The notes under the pieces are model-generated. The model saw only the letters and a list, made by a program, of their open reading frames with translations. It searched no databases and was not told where the DNA came from. A stretch of 59,480 bases of DNA, from the IMG/VR virus record IMGVR_UViG_3300042484_002671, positions 1 to 59,480 of that record; one strand, written 5' to 3'. This DNA is from a virus. Positions 1-7,008 of this stretch are shown here, piece by piece. The translations under genes were made by a program, and so were the position numbers. The first letter of the stretch is position 1. Each line of letters starts with the position of its first letter.

Positions 1-816
1 GCAATTGGACCTGAATGGAATCCAAGTTTAACTAAAGATTTTTCAGGGTATACAAATAGCCAGTCAATAACAATTGATTTGAGTGTCCAAGGTCAAAAAT
101 CCGAATCAATAGATTGTTTGATTGATATAAAAATTGCGTTAGACTATAAAAGAGAATGGTGTTATTCTACGCCTGCAGATTCACTAAATAGTGTTAGGTG
201 GAACGATGAAAGTAAATGTCATCAATGTAGTGATGCGATTTTTATTTTATACGCTAATGGAATTGCCTTAAATCCTCCAATAAATTTAGATAATGGAAAT
301 GACGGGGGTTCAAGAGGTGGTGTTGCCACAATAACAAAAGAGCAAGCGTTAACTATTTTAAATGGTAAAAATGAAATAATTTTATCTATAGGGTGTTTTT
401 ATGACGATTGCCATGCAGACCCCGCACATTTGACAATAACTAATAATAAAGGACAAGAATTGTTTCAAGGATTTACTTCTCATGGTAATAAAAGACTTGG
501 AAAAACACCTGAGTTTTTAATGACCTTAAATAAATGTGGTGAAGTTATTGATAAGAGAAATGTAATTGCTTGGACCCAACCGACTGCTACAGGAAAAAAA
601 GTAGTAAATAGACAAGCTTTATGGAGATATGACAGAAAAAATCCAATAGCATCTTATGCTAAAGTTTATCGTGCGGTTAATAATAAGGGTATAATTACTG
701 GCCCACAATTCGGAGAATATAATGGGCAAAAATGGAAAGAATTTGCCAACTATTTTAATCTAACAAAAGAAGAAATTGTACAAATTAAACAATATATTCA
801 GCAAAATCCTCAATAA
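1..816 (+). CDS. Unknown protein, 5' end outside window
   Basis: The frame is open from base 1 to a TAA at 814-816, so the true start lies upstream of the window and at least 271 residues are visible. I do not recognise the family. The visible part has two Cys-x2-Cys-like pairs (CHQC and a C-x5-C around GCFYDDC) and a Lys/Gln-rich C-terminus, with no signal peptide or membrane segment. Its last 7 bases overlap the end of a convergent lipoprotein gene. A TTG at 79 could be read as a start, but nothing supports it, because coding continues upstream without a stop. Confidence 0.6.
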   Translation, partial: AIGPEWNPSLTKDFSGYTNSQSITIDLSVQGQKSESIDCLIDIKIALDYKREWCYSTPADSLNSVRWNDESKCHQCSDAIFILYANGIALNPPINLDNGNDGGSRGGVATITKEQALTILNGKNEIILSIGCFYDDCHADPAHLTITNNKGQELFQGFTSHGNKRLGKTPEFLMTLNKCGEVIDKRNVIAWTQPTATGKKVVNRQALWRYDRKNPIASYAKVYRAVNNKGIITGPQFGEYNGQKWKEFANYFNLTKEEIVQIKQYIQQNPQ

Positions 817-1037
817 TTATTGTAAGTTTTAATTAAAGAATCTTTAACTGTTTCAGTTATTTTTAATGTTTTAATAATAGATTTATCAACGTCATTCATA
901 TGTTCCATAACATATTTGAATCTTCTTTCTTTCATTCTATTATATGTTTTTTTTGAAATTTGTCTTCCATTTTCAGAATAAAATTTTTGAGTGGCACAAG
1001 ATGAAAGTATTACAATTAAAAATATTAATTTTCTCAT
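810..1037 (-). CDS. Small lipoprotein
   Basis: A 75-residue protein beginning MRKLIFLIVILSSCATQ, which is a lipoprotein signal peptide with lipobox LSSC (Cys14). The mature part is short, basic and helical (KKTYNRMKERRF). I start it at 1037 rather than at the longer frame start at 1130 because the signal sequence begins there and a perfect Bacteroidota promoter lies immediately upstream. The Cys14 context (Ala at +2) suggests an envelope-anchored product. Phage lipoproteins with their own promoter are often superinfection-exclusion factors (Llp of T5 is an example). That role here is inference only. Confidence 0.75.
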   Translation of the reverse strand: MRKLIFLIVILSSCATQKFYSENGRQISKKTYNRMKERRFKYVMEHMNDVDKSIIKTLKITETVKDSLIKTYNNY

Positions 1038-1042
1038 AGATA

Positions 1043-1073
1043 CAAAGATATGTGATTTTTTGTTTTCATCAAA
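1043..1073 (-). promoter_or_regulatory. Bacteroidota-type housekeeping promoter
   Basis: Read on the minus strand, TTTG (1073-1070), 19 bases, then TATCTTTG (1050-1043). This is an exact match to the Bacteroidota sigma-A consensus TTTG-N19-TAnnTTTG. The -7 element ends 5 bases before the ATG at 1037, so the lipoprotein mRNA would have almost no leader. Confidence 0.8.
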
Positions 1074-1199
1074 AAAAAATTTACTATATTTATTATTAGA
1101 TTTTAAGTTATCAGTCCCCAGCCATAACAAGCTGTTGAGTATTCACGGACACAAAGGTATTGGTAACGTAGTCATTAAACTATTGTAAAATTTAACAAC

Positions 1200-2036
1200 A
1201 TGAATTACGCAACACAAGTGGGCAAACCGACTGCGCACATCACAAAGAAAAAGTCACGTCTAAAGGTCTATAATGGCCATCTCGTCTTTTTAAATAATAA
1301 AGACAACTTTGAATTTGAACTTCATAATCCAAAACAAAAATCAGTCCTTGTAAAGGTCAAATTAAATGGTGAATACATTTCCACAAGTGGTATTGTATTA
1401 AAACCAGGTCAGAGGGTCTTTTTAGAACGTTTCCTTGACTCTAACAACAAGTTTGAGTTCAGTACCTATGAAGTTAAAGATACGTCAGAAAACAGGTCTG
1501 CAATCGATTTAAACGGAGATGTTAGAATTGAGTTCTATGATGAACAAACATCAAGGAATAATTTTGCATTATCGTCAGGAACTATCTATGGAAATGGTAT
1601 AGTCTATGGAAGTAATACTGGTGGTTATGTTCCACATTTTGGTACTACAATTAGTACTACAGGAGGAGTTACTTATGGAACAACAACATTATCGACAGTT
1701 AATACATCAAATTCAACTTTTACAAGTTCTGTTAATTCAGATACTTTTAGAAGTAAATTTGACACATCAAAAACGTTGTTGAATGGCAAACTTCGAAGTA
1801 AGAAAAGTAAGTCAATTGAAACGGGTATAGTCGAAAAAGGAAATGAATCAAATCAGTCATTTACCAATTCATATCAAGAATTTAATTATTATACATCGCA
1901 TGAAGTTAATTTTAAGATTCAACCATCAAGCACAAAAAACAAAACCGCAGAAGACATTAGACAATATTGTACTGAGTGTGGAACCAAGACAAAAACAAAC
2001 TTTAAGTTCTGTCCGTCTTGTGGAAATAAGTTATAA
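1200..2036 (+). CDS. Conserved phage protein with C-terminal zinc ribbon
   Basis: 278 residues. The N-terminal ~110 residues form a beta-rich domain (KVYNGHLVFL, then LKPGQRVFLERF), a block I recall from uncharacterised proteins of large phages and giant viruses. The middle (~125-235) is Gly/Ser/Thr-rich and low complexity. The last 30 residues hold a C-x2-C ... C-x2-C zinc ribbon (YCTECG and FCPSCG). Zinc ribbons of this kind usually mediate protein or nucleic acid contacts. A strong terminator follows directly, so it is probably a single-gene transcript. No convincing promoter is seen in the 160 bases upstream. The function is unknown. Confidence 0.65.
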   Translation: MNYATQVGKPTAHITKKKSRLKVYNGHLVFLNNKDNFEFELHNPKQKSVLVKVKLNGEYISTSGIVLKPGQRVFLERFLDSNNKFEFSTYEVKDTSENRSAIDLNGDVRIEFYDEQTSRNNFALSSGTIYGNGIVYGSNTGGYVPHFGTTISTTGGVTYGTTTLSTVNTSNSTFTSSVNSDTFRSKFDTSKTLLNGKLRSKKSKSIETGIVEKGNESNQSFTNSYQEFNYYTSHEVNFKIQPSSTKNKTAEDIRQYCTECGTKTKTNFKFCPSCGNKL

Positions 2037-2039
2037 ATG

Positions 2040-2067
2040 AAAAAGGGTCCCGTGAGACCCTTTTTTT
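2040..2067 (+). terminator. Rho-independent terminator
   Basis: An AAAGGGTC / GACCCTTT stem with a six-base loop is followed by a run of T. It lies directly after the stop of the zinc-ribbon gene. Confidence 0.9.
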
Positions 2068-2078
2068 GTTTGTTAAAC

Positions 2079-2085
2079 TATTTAT
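2079..2085 (+). promoter_or_regulatory. TATTTAT element (candidate late promoter)
   Basis: TATTTAT ends 8 bases before the ATG at 2094 and follows a terminator, so a promoter is needed here. Confidence 0.55.
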
Positions 2086-2093
2086 AGAAACAC

Positions 2094-2777
2094 ATGGGAT
2101 TAAATAAGAAACATATTAAAGAAGCTACAGGTTCGGGAAGCTCGGGTCATTACAAAGTCCCTATTGTCCTTGCACCACAAGATTGGACTAAGGACCAACT
2201 TGGCCCGTTTAATATTCCTGTTTACAAATACGATAATGCAGAATTGGCTTATGAAGAGGCTGATGGTGATTTTAAAGAAACTCCTAAAATGAGAAAAAAG
2301 ATTGAAAATAGAACAGATAAATTGTCTCGTATTGATGCATATCTTAAGAGTTTCTATACAGGTCAGAACGATGAAGAAGGGTCAGCAATAAACCCAACAA
2401 TGAGTGGAGACCCATTAAAAGAGTCTTTTTTAAATGAGGACTTAGCCGTTTGGTTTGGAAAAAAGAAAGCTCCAAAAGGTAGTTCACAACCAAAAGGACC
2501 ATGGGTTAATATTTGTCGTAAAAAAGAAGGTGGAGGACATCCACCATGTGGTAGACCTGAGGCAAGTGATAAAGGTTATCCTAAATGTCGTGCCGCGGGT
2601 GTTGCCAGTAAAATGACCGATTCACAAAAAAGGTCAGCATGTCAACAAAAAAGAACGGCAGAAAAAACTCACTCTAAATCGGGTACAGGAAACAAACCTA
2701 AGATGACACATTACAAACCAAAAAATGAGTCAATAACTGAAACAATAAAAAGAGTTCTAAGGGAACATCTTAGTTAA
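2094..2777 (+). CDS. Cationic DUF5872-like protein
   Basis: 227 residues. The C-terminal half contains WVNICRKK, PPCGRPEASDKGYPKC and a basic MTDSQKRSACQQKR stretch. This Cys/Lys/Pro-rich signature recurs in uncharacterised proteins of large phages and giant viruses (DUF5872-like, from memory). The protein ends with an amphipathic helix, ITETIKRVLREHLS. Similar helices occur at termini of other proteins here, for example the start of the 3744 gene. The gene is preceded by the TATTTAT element, so late expression and a virion or DNA-associated role are plausible but unproven. Confidence 0.6.
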   Translation: MGLNKKHIKEATGSGSSGHYKVPIVLAPQDWTKDQLGPFNIPVYKYDNAELAYEEADGDFKETPKMRKKIENRTDKLSRIDAYLKSFYTGQNDEEGSAINPTMSGDPLKESFLNEDLAVWFGKKKAPKGSSQPKGPWVNICRKKEGGGHPPCGRPEASDKGYPKCRAAGVASKMTDSQKRSACQQKRTAEKTHSKSGTGNKPKMTHYKPKNESITETIKRVLREHLS

Positions 2778-3189
2778 GACCATTCAAAATACATTGTAAT
2801 GAATGTTTAATATTACGTCTTATTTCTTCTTGAATATTTTGTCTTTCTTCTTCTAAGAGTGTGTCAAATCTCTTAACTACTTTTGTATATGAAGAAGATT
2901 CTTGTACATATACGGTGTAAGAATAAACGTGATTAGTAATGTTGATTGTGTGATTGTTAATCACCACGAACATTTGTTTATCTTCATTTACTATAAATCT
3001 AGTTGAAGATACAGGAGCGAATGTTAATTTAGATGATGAATTCTCTAATAGTTTTAAGCAAATTTGTACGCAATATTTTTCTTCATCCGTAATTTTTGGA
3101 CTTTGGTCGAATTTATCTTTCAGTTTAAGATAAAATCTGAATAATAATCTTGTGAAGTACCCCACAGTTCTTTTGTCTTCTTTTTCCAT
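2770..3189 (-). CDS. Unknown 139-aa protein (probably early)
   Basis: No family recognised. It is a soluble, charged protein with a predicted beta region (~70-100) and a helical C-terminus rich in Glu and Arg. The frame is supported by its clean start just below a host-type promoter. It ends convergent with, and 8 bases inside, the DUF5872-like gene. The promoter suggests transcription by unmodified host RNA polymerase, hence early expression. Confidence 0.55.
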   Translation of the reverse strand: MEKEDKRTVGYFTRLLFRFYLKLKDKFDQSPKITDEEKYCVQICLKLLENSSSKLTFAPVSSTRFIVNEDKQMFVVINNHTINITNHVYSYTVYVQESSSYTKVVKRFDTLLEEERQNIQEEIRRNIKHSLQCILNGLN

Positions 3190-3205
3190 ATTAATATTTG
3201 AATAA

Positions 3206-3235
3206 CAAATTTAAGAAACTTTTTCAAGTTTCCAA
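3206..3235 (-). promoter_or_regulatory. Bacteroidota-type promoter with internal inverted repeat
   Basis: On the minus strand, TTG (3235-3233), 19 bases, then TAAATTTG (3213-3206). The spacer is filled by a perfect 7-bp inverted repeat, GAAACTT-N4-AAGTTTC (3215-3232). The palindrome sits where a repressor would block polymerase, so it may be an operator for the gene at 3189. Confidence 0.7.
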
Positions 3236-3273
3236 GTCATTTTCATTTTTATCTATGTTTACAGAATGAAAAG

Positions 3274-3744
3274 TTAACAATATGCACCTGAACAATGTCT
3301 TTTACCGTCTAATCCTTTTATTTTACCTTTACATACTTGAACGGCATACCCGTTTGCGTAAGCGCTTGGATATACTTTAAATTTTGATTTTGCGGCTGAT
3401 TTGCCTCTTGAACAAAGTGGAGTTCCTGTTTTTTTTCTACCTTCATTAATGTCTTCATAATCCACATATTCAGATTCTTCTGACATTTTATTTTTAAAAA
3501 AATCAAATACTTGGTCAATATTGGTCTTGGCTTCAGATATATGGTCATCCGCCCAATCATGACCATTTTGAATTATGTCGTCAATCTTATTTGGGTCCAT
3601 ATCCATCATCATCTCACATTGTCTTTTTATTTGTTCTAAGTTACTAAAGAACATATAATTAGCCAATTCTTGTTCTTGTTCTTTAAGAACTTTCATTACA
3701 AGATGGTTCAAATCTTTTTCTGTTAATTTCACTATTTTACTCAT
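3274..3744 (-). CDS. Conserved virion-type protein with LTE...VLKE N-terminus
   Basis: 156 residues. The N-terminus MSKIVKLTEKDLNHLVMKVLKE is an amphipathic helix of a type I recall at the start of many proteins in this uncultured phage group. The C-terminal 50 residues (PLCSRGKSAAKSKFKVYPSA ... CKGKIKG ... HCSGAYC) form a small Cys/Lys-rich module found in giant-virus and phage proteins. Its start overlaps the preceding virion gene by 4 bases. The LKE at residues 20-22 matches the (L/I)xE cleavage consensus of T4 prohead protease. A capsid-targeting role is speculation. Confidence 0.6.
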   Translation of the reverse strand: MSKIVKLTEKDLNHLVMKVLKEQEQELANYMFFSNLEQIKRQCEMMMDMDPNKIDDIIQNGHDWADDHISEAKTNIDQVFDFFKNKMSEESEYVDYEDINEGRKKTGTPLCSRGKSAAKSKFKVYPSAYANGYAVQVCKGKIKGLDGKRHCSGAYC

Positions 3745-5249
3745 GATTGTTTTGTATTTACAATATTAAAGGTTAATTGTTTCTTATAAGTATCTTTTTC
3801 TCCTGAAGTATTCACTTGAATGTCTACATAATATTGATTAGGTATTTTATCTCTCATATCAAATATAAAATAAAATTCGTTTGGAGTTCTATTGATAGGA
3901 GTCCAATCTTGGACTTGAACTTCCGTAGTACCTTCTTTTACGTATACTCTATAAAATGAAGAAACGTTATCTAATAATTGTTGGCCAGTGTAAGCCTTTT
4001 TAATTGTCACACCAACTTTTCTGATATCAGTATTTAATATTTGTTCATTTTGTAATATACCGTAAAAACTAAATCCAAATTTAGATGGTTCTTTAGACAA
4101 AGGTCCAATTTGGATTCCCGCATTATATTGTTGTAATGTAAATTGATTTGTTACGTTTGGAATACCTTGACCATTAATTGTTAAACCTGACCATACATCG
4201 TAAAATTGACAAGGTGTTGGATATGATGTAAATCCATTAGGAACTACAACTTCATAAACACCTTTAGTTCTTAAACAAGTAGATAAAGATGCCATTCCTG
4301 TCACCGCGTCACCATTTCGGTCTTCAATTCTAACAAACGGGTCTGCATCTAAATTAACTAAATCACCATTCTGATAAATGTATAAAAACAATTTGTTCTC
4401 TTGGCTCTTCAAAAATAAATTCCTGTCATCTTGAATTAAGTCATCATAATTAGTTAAAAGGTATGGTTGATAAAAAGTTTGAGTATGTCTTGAAAAGAAT
4501 GCAACACTGTAACTATCGGTTAATCCAGTGATGTTTTCAATTTGAGGAAGATAAGCAACTCCCCAACCCGTGACACCTGTGATAGAACCGTTTAAGATAC
4601 CATTTATCTCATTAGTCATATTCATGTTAAGGTCTTCATTACCTAACTCAAAATGTTGTCTTGCAACGATTGTAAGACCTGAATAGTTAACTGTACCATT
4701 ATTAGTGTTACTGTAGACTCCTGGTTGAGACCAATCATCAATTGTTGTTGTTTGGTACCAATTAGATGGTCTTGTTGAGAATGCTCTACTATCGACGTAA
4801 GTTAATGGAGAAATTCCACCTTGTGAGCTTCCTTGAGCAATATTAAAATCTGTATAATCGTATCCAACACCTTCATCCCAATATTGTGGATTTCCTGTAT
4901 TACCTGATACGTTGGGGATTCTGAATAAAATTAAATCAAATGATGTTGCTCTTCTTCTTTCGTTTGACATGAACGTATTAAGTAGTTCGTTATCAAATGA
5001 TGAAGTGTTTGTCATCTTTAATGTGTGAGTCATTGCTGATGTACATCCTGTTGATATAACACCTGTTGCAATATTTTCTTCTAACAAAGATAAATCTAAG
5101 TTGAATAGTAATCTTGAGTATCCGTAATTAGGAACTATGTAATCCGAAGCACCAAAATTTAGTTCAATAACAGGATTTCTTCCTGTATTAACATATGAGT
5201 TTGATACGATGGTATTATTTTTATCTATGTAAGACCTTAGAATTGACAT
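3741..5249 (-). CDS. Probable virion/tail-associated protein, 502 aa
   Basis: A beta-rich protein rich in Asn, Ser and Thr, with no catalytic motif I recognise. It opens with MSILRSYIDKNNTIVSNSYV and has two Tyr/Asn-rich beta domains. It lies directly downstream of the gp5-like baseplate gene and behind a TATTTAT element, so a late structural product, possibly a baseplate or fibre-attachment protein, is likely. Family assignment is not possible by eye. Confidence 0.55.
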   Translation of the reverse strand: MSILRSYIDKNNTIVSNSYVNTGRNPVIELNFGASDYIVPNYGYSRLLFNLDLSLLEENIATGVISTGCTSAMTHTLKMTNTSSFDNELLNTFMSNERRRATSFDLILFRIPNVSGNTGNPQYWDEGVGYDYTDFNIAQGSSQGGISPLTYVDSRAFSTRPSNWYQTTTIDDWSQPGVYSNTNNGTVNYSGLTIVARQHFELGNEDLNMNMTNEINGILNGSITGVTGWGVAYLPQIENITGLTDSYSVAFFSRHTQTFYQPYLLTNYDDLIQDDRNLFLKSQENKLFLYIYQNGDLVNLDADPFVRIEDRNGDAVTGMASLSTCLRTKGVYEVVVPNGFTSYPTPCQFYDVWSGLTINGQGIPNVTNQFTLQQYNAGIQIGPLSKEPSKFGFSFYGILQNEQILNTDIRKVGVTIKKAYTGQQLLDNVSSFYRVYVKEGTTEVQVQDWTPINRTPNEFYFIFDMRDKIPNQYYVDIQVNTSGEKDTYKKQLTFNIVNTKQS

Positions 5250-5262
5250 TTATCTTTTTACT

Positions 5263-5269
5263 ATAAATA
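5263..5269 (-). promoter_or_regulatory. TATTTAT element (candidate late promoter)
   Basis: On the minus strand TATTTATA lies 13 bases upstream of the ATG at 5249, in the gap after the baseplate gene. Confidence 0.5.
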
Positions 5270-6805
5270 TCAATTAAGTCGAATATTACTACTAAGTATT
5301 TTTTCAACTGAATTATTTAACTCTGTAAGTATCTTTGCGGTGCTTGAACCGTCTTGTGTTACGGGTATTGGAGGTAGTCCAGGAAATGCGTGAGTATGTG
5401 TAATTAGGAATCTAACAATCATATCTATTAATTCTAATAACTCTTCTCCTCTAACCATACTTGAAGTATTTGGCATAATATCATCCGCAAATTTTTCAGG
5501 ACTAATACCATATAAAGTATCGTCAAAATTAATTTTTGATTTACCAGGAATTTGAGAATTATGAGATAATAAAAATAATTTATCACTACCTAATGCGCCA
5601 TATGTTGATTCTGAAGTAACATAGTTAGACTGAGGAACTACTTTTTTAATAGGAGTTTTAGGGATACCTACTTTACCTTTAGCATATATTAATCCGTATC
5701 CACCTTTAATCGCTGGTGTTAATTTAATTGCCCTGTATATATCAGTAATATTTTTAACTTCAATATTACCAGCACCTGCCCCTGAATTAGTTGACGGATT
5801 AAGTTTTGAATACATCAATGAATTAGGTCTATAAAAAATTGGAAATTTAGTACTTGCGTTATTATCGGAAAATAATTTAACTCCACTTGCGGTCACATTA
5901 GTTGTGTTACAAGTTTTAATAAAATCATTTATAAATTTAATTACTTCTGTTTTTGGCAATAACGTAAACGACTCACTTGCAACTAATTTTTTAAGATTTT
6001 CAGAAACTTCACTTGTTAATGTTAAGTTTTTTGAATTGGTTGAAGAATCTGGTTTAAGTTGATAAAGGTATACCGCTCCTGAGAATTTGTCTTGGGTATT
6101 TTCAGGATTTGTTACAACCCATTCGATTAAGTATTTAGTTAAAAGTACTTCTTCTTTAAGTTCATAATATACCTTAGGTTCTAAACTTTGTTTGGTTTGT
6201 TGAAATTTACTAAGTTGTAAGAATCCTCTTTGTTGATTTGCAACAGGGATTACATTTGGCTTTAAGTATTGTCCTTTAAATTTACCAGCTCGAATTAATA
6301 TTTCATCTTCTTTGACAATCATATCCGCACTACCTCTACCCATAATCGCATTATCACCAGGTTGAGGAAAAACACCTTTATGGACTGATTGGTCTGTATA
6401 TGACCCATCTTGGTTCTTTAAAGGTTTTGGATTTTTAATTTGCATACCTGTACCCGTAAACTTATTACCTCCATAATAATATTCTTTAAAAGTTGTTGTT
6501 GGACTTGAAAATGTATTTTGGACATAATATTGGTTTTGGTATTTGAAATCCTTATTCATGTAAATAACTTGAATAAGTTCATCAACCTTAGGTGTTGAAT
6601 AAATAAAATAAGGTAATAATGGATTAAAAATAAGAGGGTCTCTTGAAGTCCAAATATCTTTCTCTTCATTCCATGGCGGGTCAGAAATACTTTTTAATAT
6701 ATCTTCGTAGTTATCAATTAATCTAACTCCTCGGATTCTACCCAGCATCATTGGGTCTTCTATATTTAAAACTCTACACTGAAAAAATATTGAATTATCT
6801 TCCAT
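5270..6805 (-). CDS. Baseplate central spike / gp5-like protein
   Basis: 511 residues. The N-terminal ~70 residues (FFQCRVLNIEDPMMLGRIRGVRL) fit the OB-fold that opens T4 gp5 and phage VgrG-type proteins, with the usual 'xxGRxxxVR' strand. A second conserved block (GDNAIMGRGSADMIVKEDEILIRAG) resembles the start of the trimeric beta-helix stem. The C-terminus (ITHTHAFPGLPPIPVTQDG) is a typical spike ending. I see no lysozyme domain. It overlaps the small gene upstream by 11 bases and is followed by another virion gene. Confidence 0.65.
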   Translation of the reverse strand: MEDNSIFFQCRVLNIEDPMMLGRIRGVRLIDNYEDILKSISDPPWNEEKDIWTSRDPLIFNPLLPYFIYSTPKVDELIQVIYMNKDFKYQNQYYVQNTFSSPTTTFKEYYYGGNKFTGTGMQIKNPKPLKNQDGSYTDQSVHKGVFPQPGDNAIMGRGSADMIVKEDEILIRAGKFKGQYLKPNVIPVANQQRGFLQLSKFQQTKQSLEPKVYYELKEEVLLTKYLIEWVVTNPENTQDKFSGAVYLYQLKPDSSTNSKNLTLTSEVSENLKKLVASESFTLLPKTEVIKFINDFIKTCNTTNVTASGVKLFSDNNASTKFPIFYRPNSLMYSKLNPSTNSGAGAGNIEVKNITDIYRAIKLTPAIKGGYGLIYAKGKVGIPKTPIKKVVPQSNYVTSESTYGALGSDKLFLLSHNSQIPGKSKINFDDTLYGISPEKFADDIMPNTSSMVRGEELLELIDMIVRFLITHTHAFPGLPPIPVTQDGSSTAKILTELNNSVEKILSSNIRLN

Positions 6806-7007
6806 TATTTCTGTCTTGATATACGTTTAGGGTATTATTATACAACTCTTCAATTTTATCTAAATAAATTGTTGAGGTGATAATTGATTGTTTTGTTAAT
6901 TCGAAATCAGAAGATAATAAATCCATAAACTCAACTAATTTAGTGTTAGGTAAGTCTTTTAAATTTTTTTGTTCTTCTAATATATTTTGAAATTCTTCGT
7001 TTTTCAT
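6795..7007 (-). CDS. Small helical protein of the baseplate operon
   Basis: 70 residues, acidic and largely helical (coiled-coil-like), between the 697-aa virion protein and the gp5-like gene. It is tightly coupled, with 1 base to the upstream gene and an 11-base overlap downstream. It may be a chaperone or small baseplate component. No family recognised. Confidence 0.5.
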   Translation of the reverse strand: MKNEEFQNILEEQKNLKDLPNTKLVEFMDLLSSDFELTKQSIITSTIYLDKIEELYNNTLNVYQDRNNGR

Positions 7008-7008
7008 T

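Noticed and set aside
1087-1093. TATTTAT on the plus strand 107 bases before the 1200 gene
   Set aside because: It is too far from the start compared with the other sites and lies in an AT-rich stretch, so chance is likely.
991-1188. Plus-strand 65-aa open frame
   Set aside because: It overlaps the lipoprotein gene and its promoter on the other strand and has no recognisable features.
1150-1199. TTG-N18-TATTGTAA before the 1200 gene as a host promoter
   Set aside because: The -7 box lacks TTTG and the spacing is off by one, so it is not convincing.
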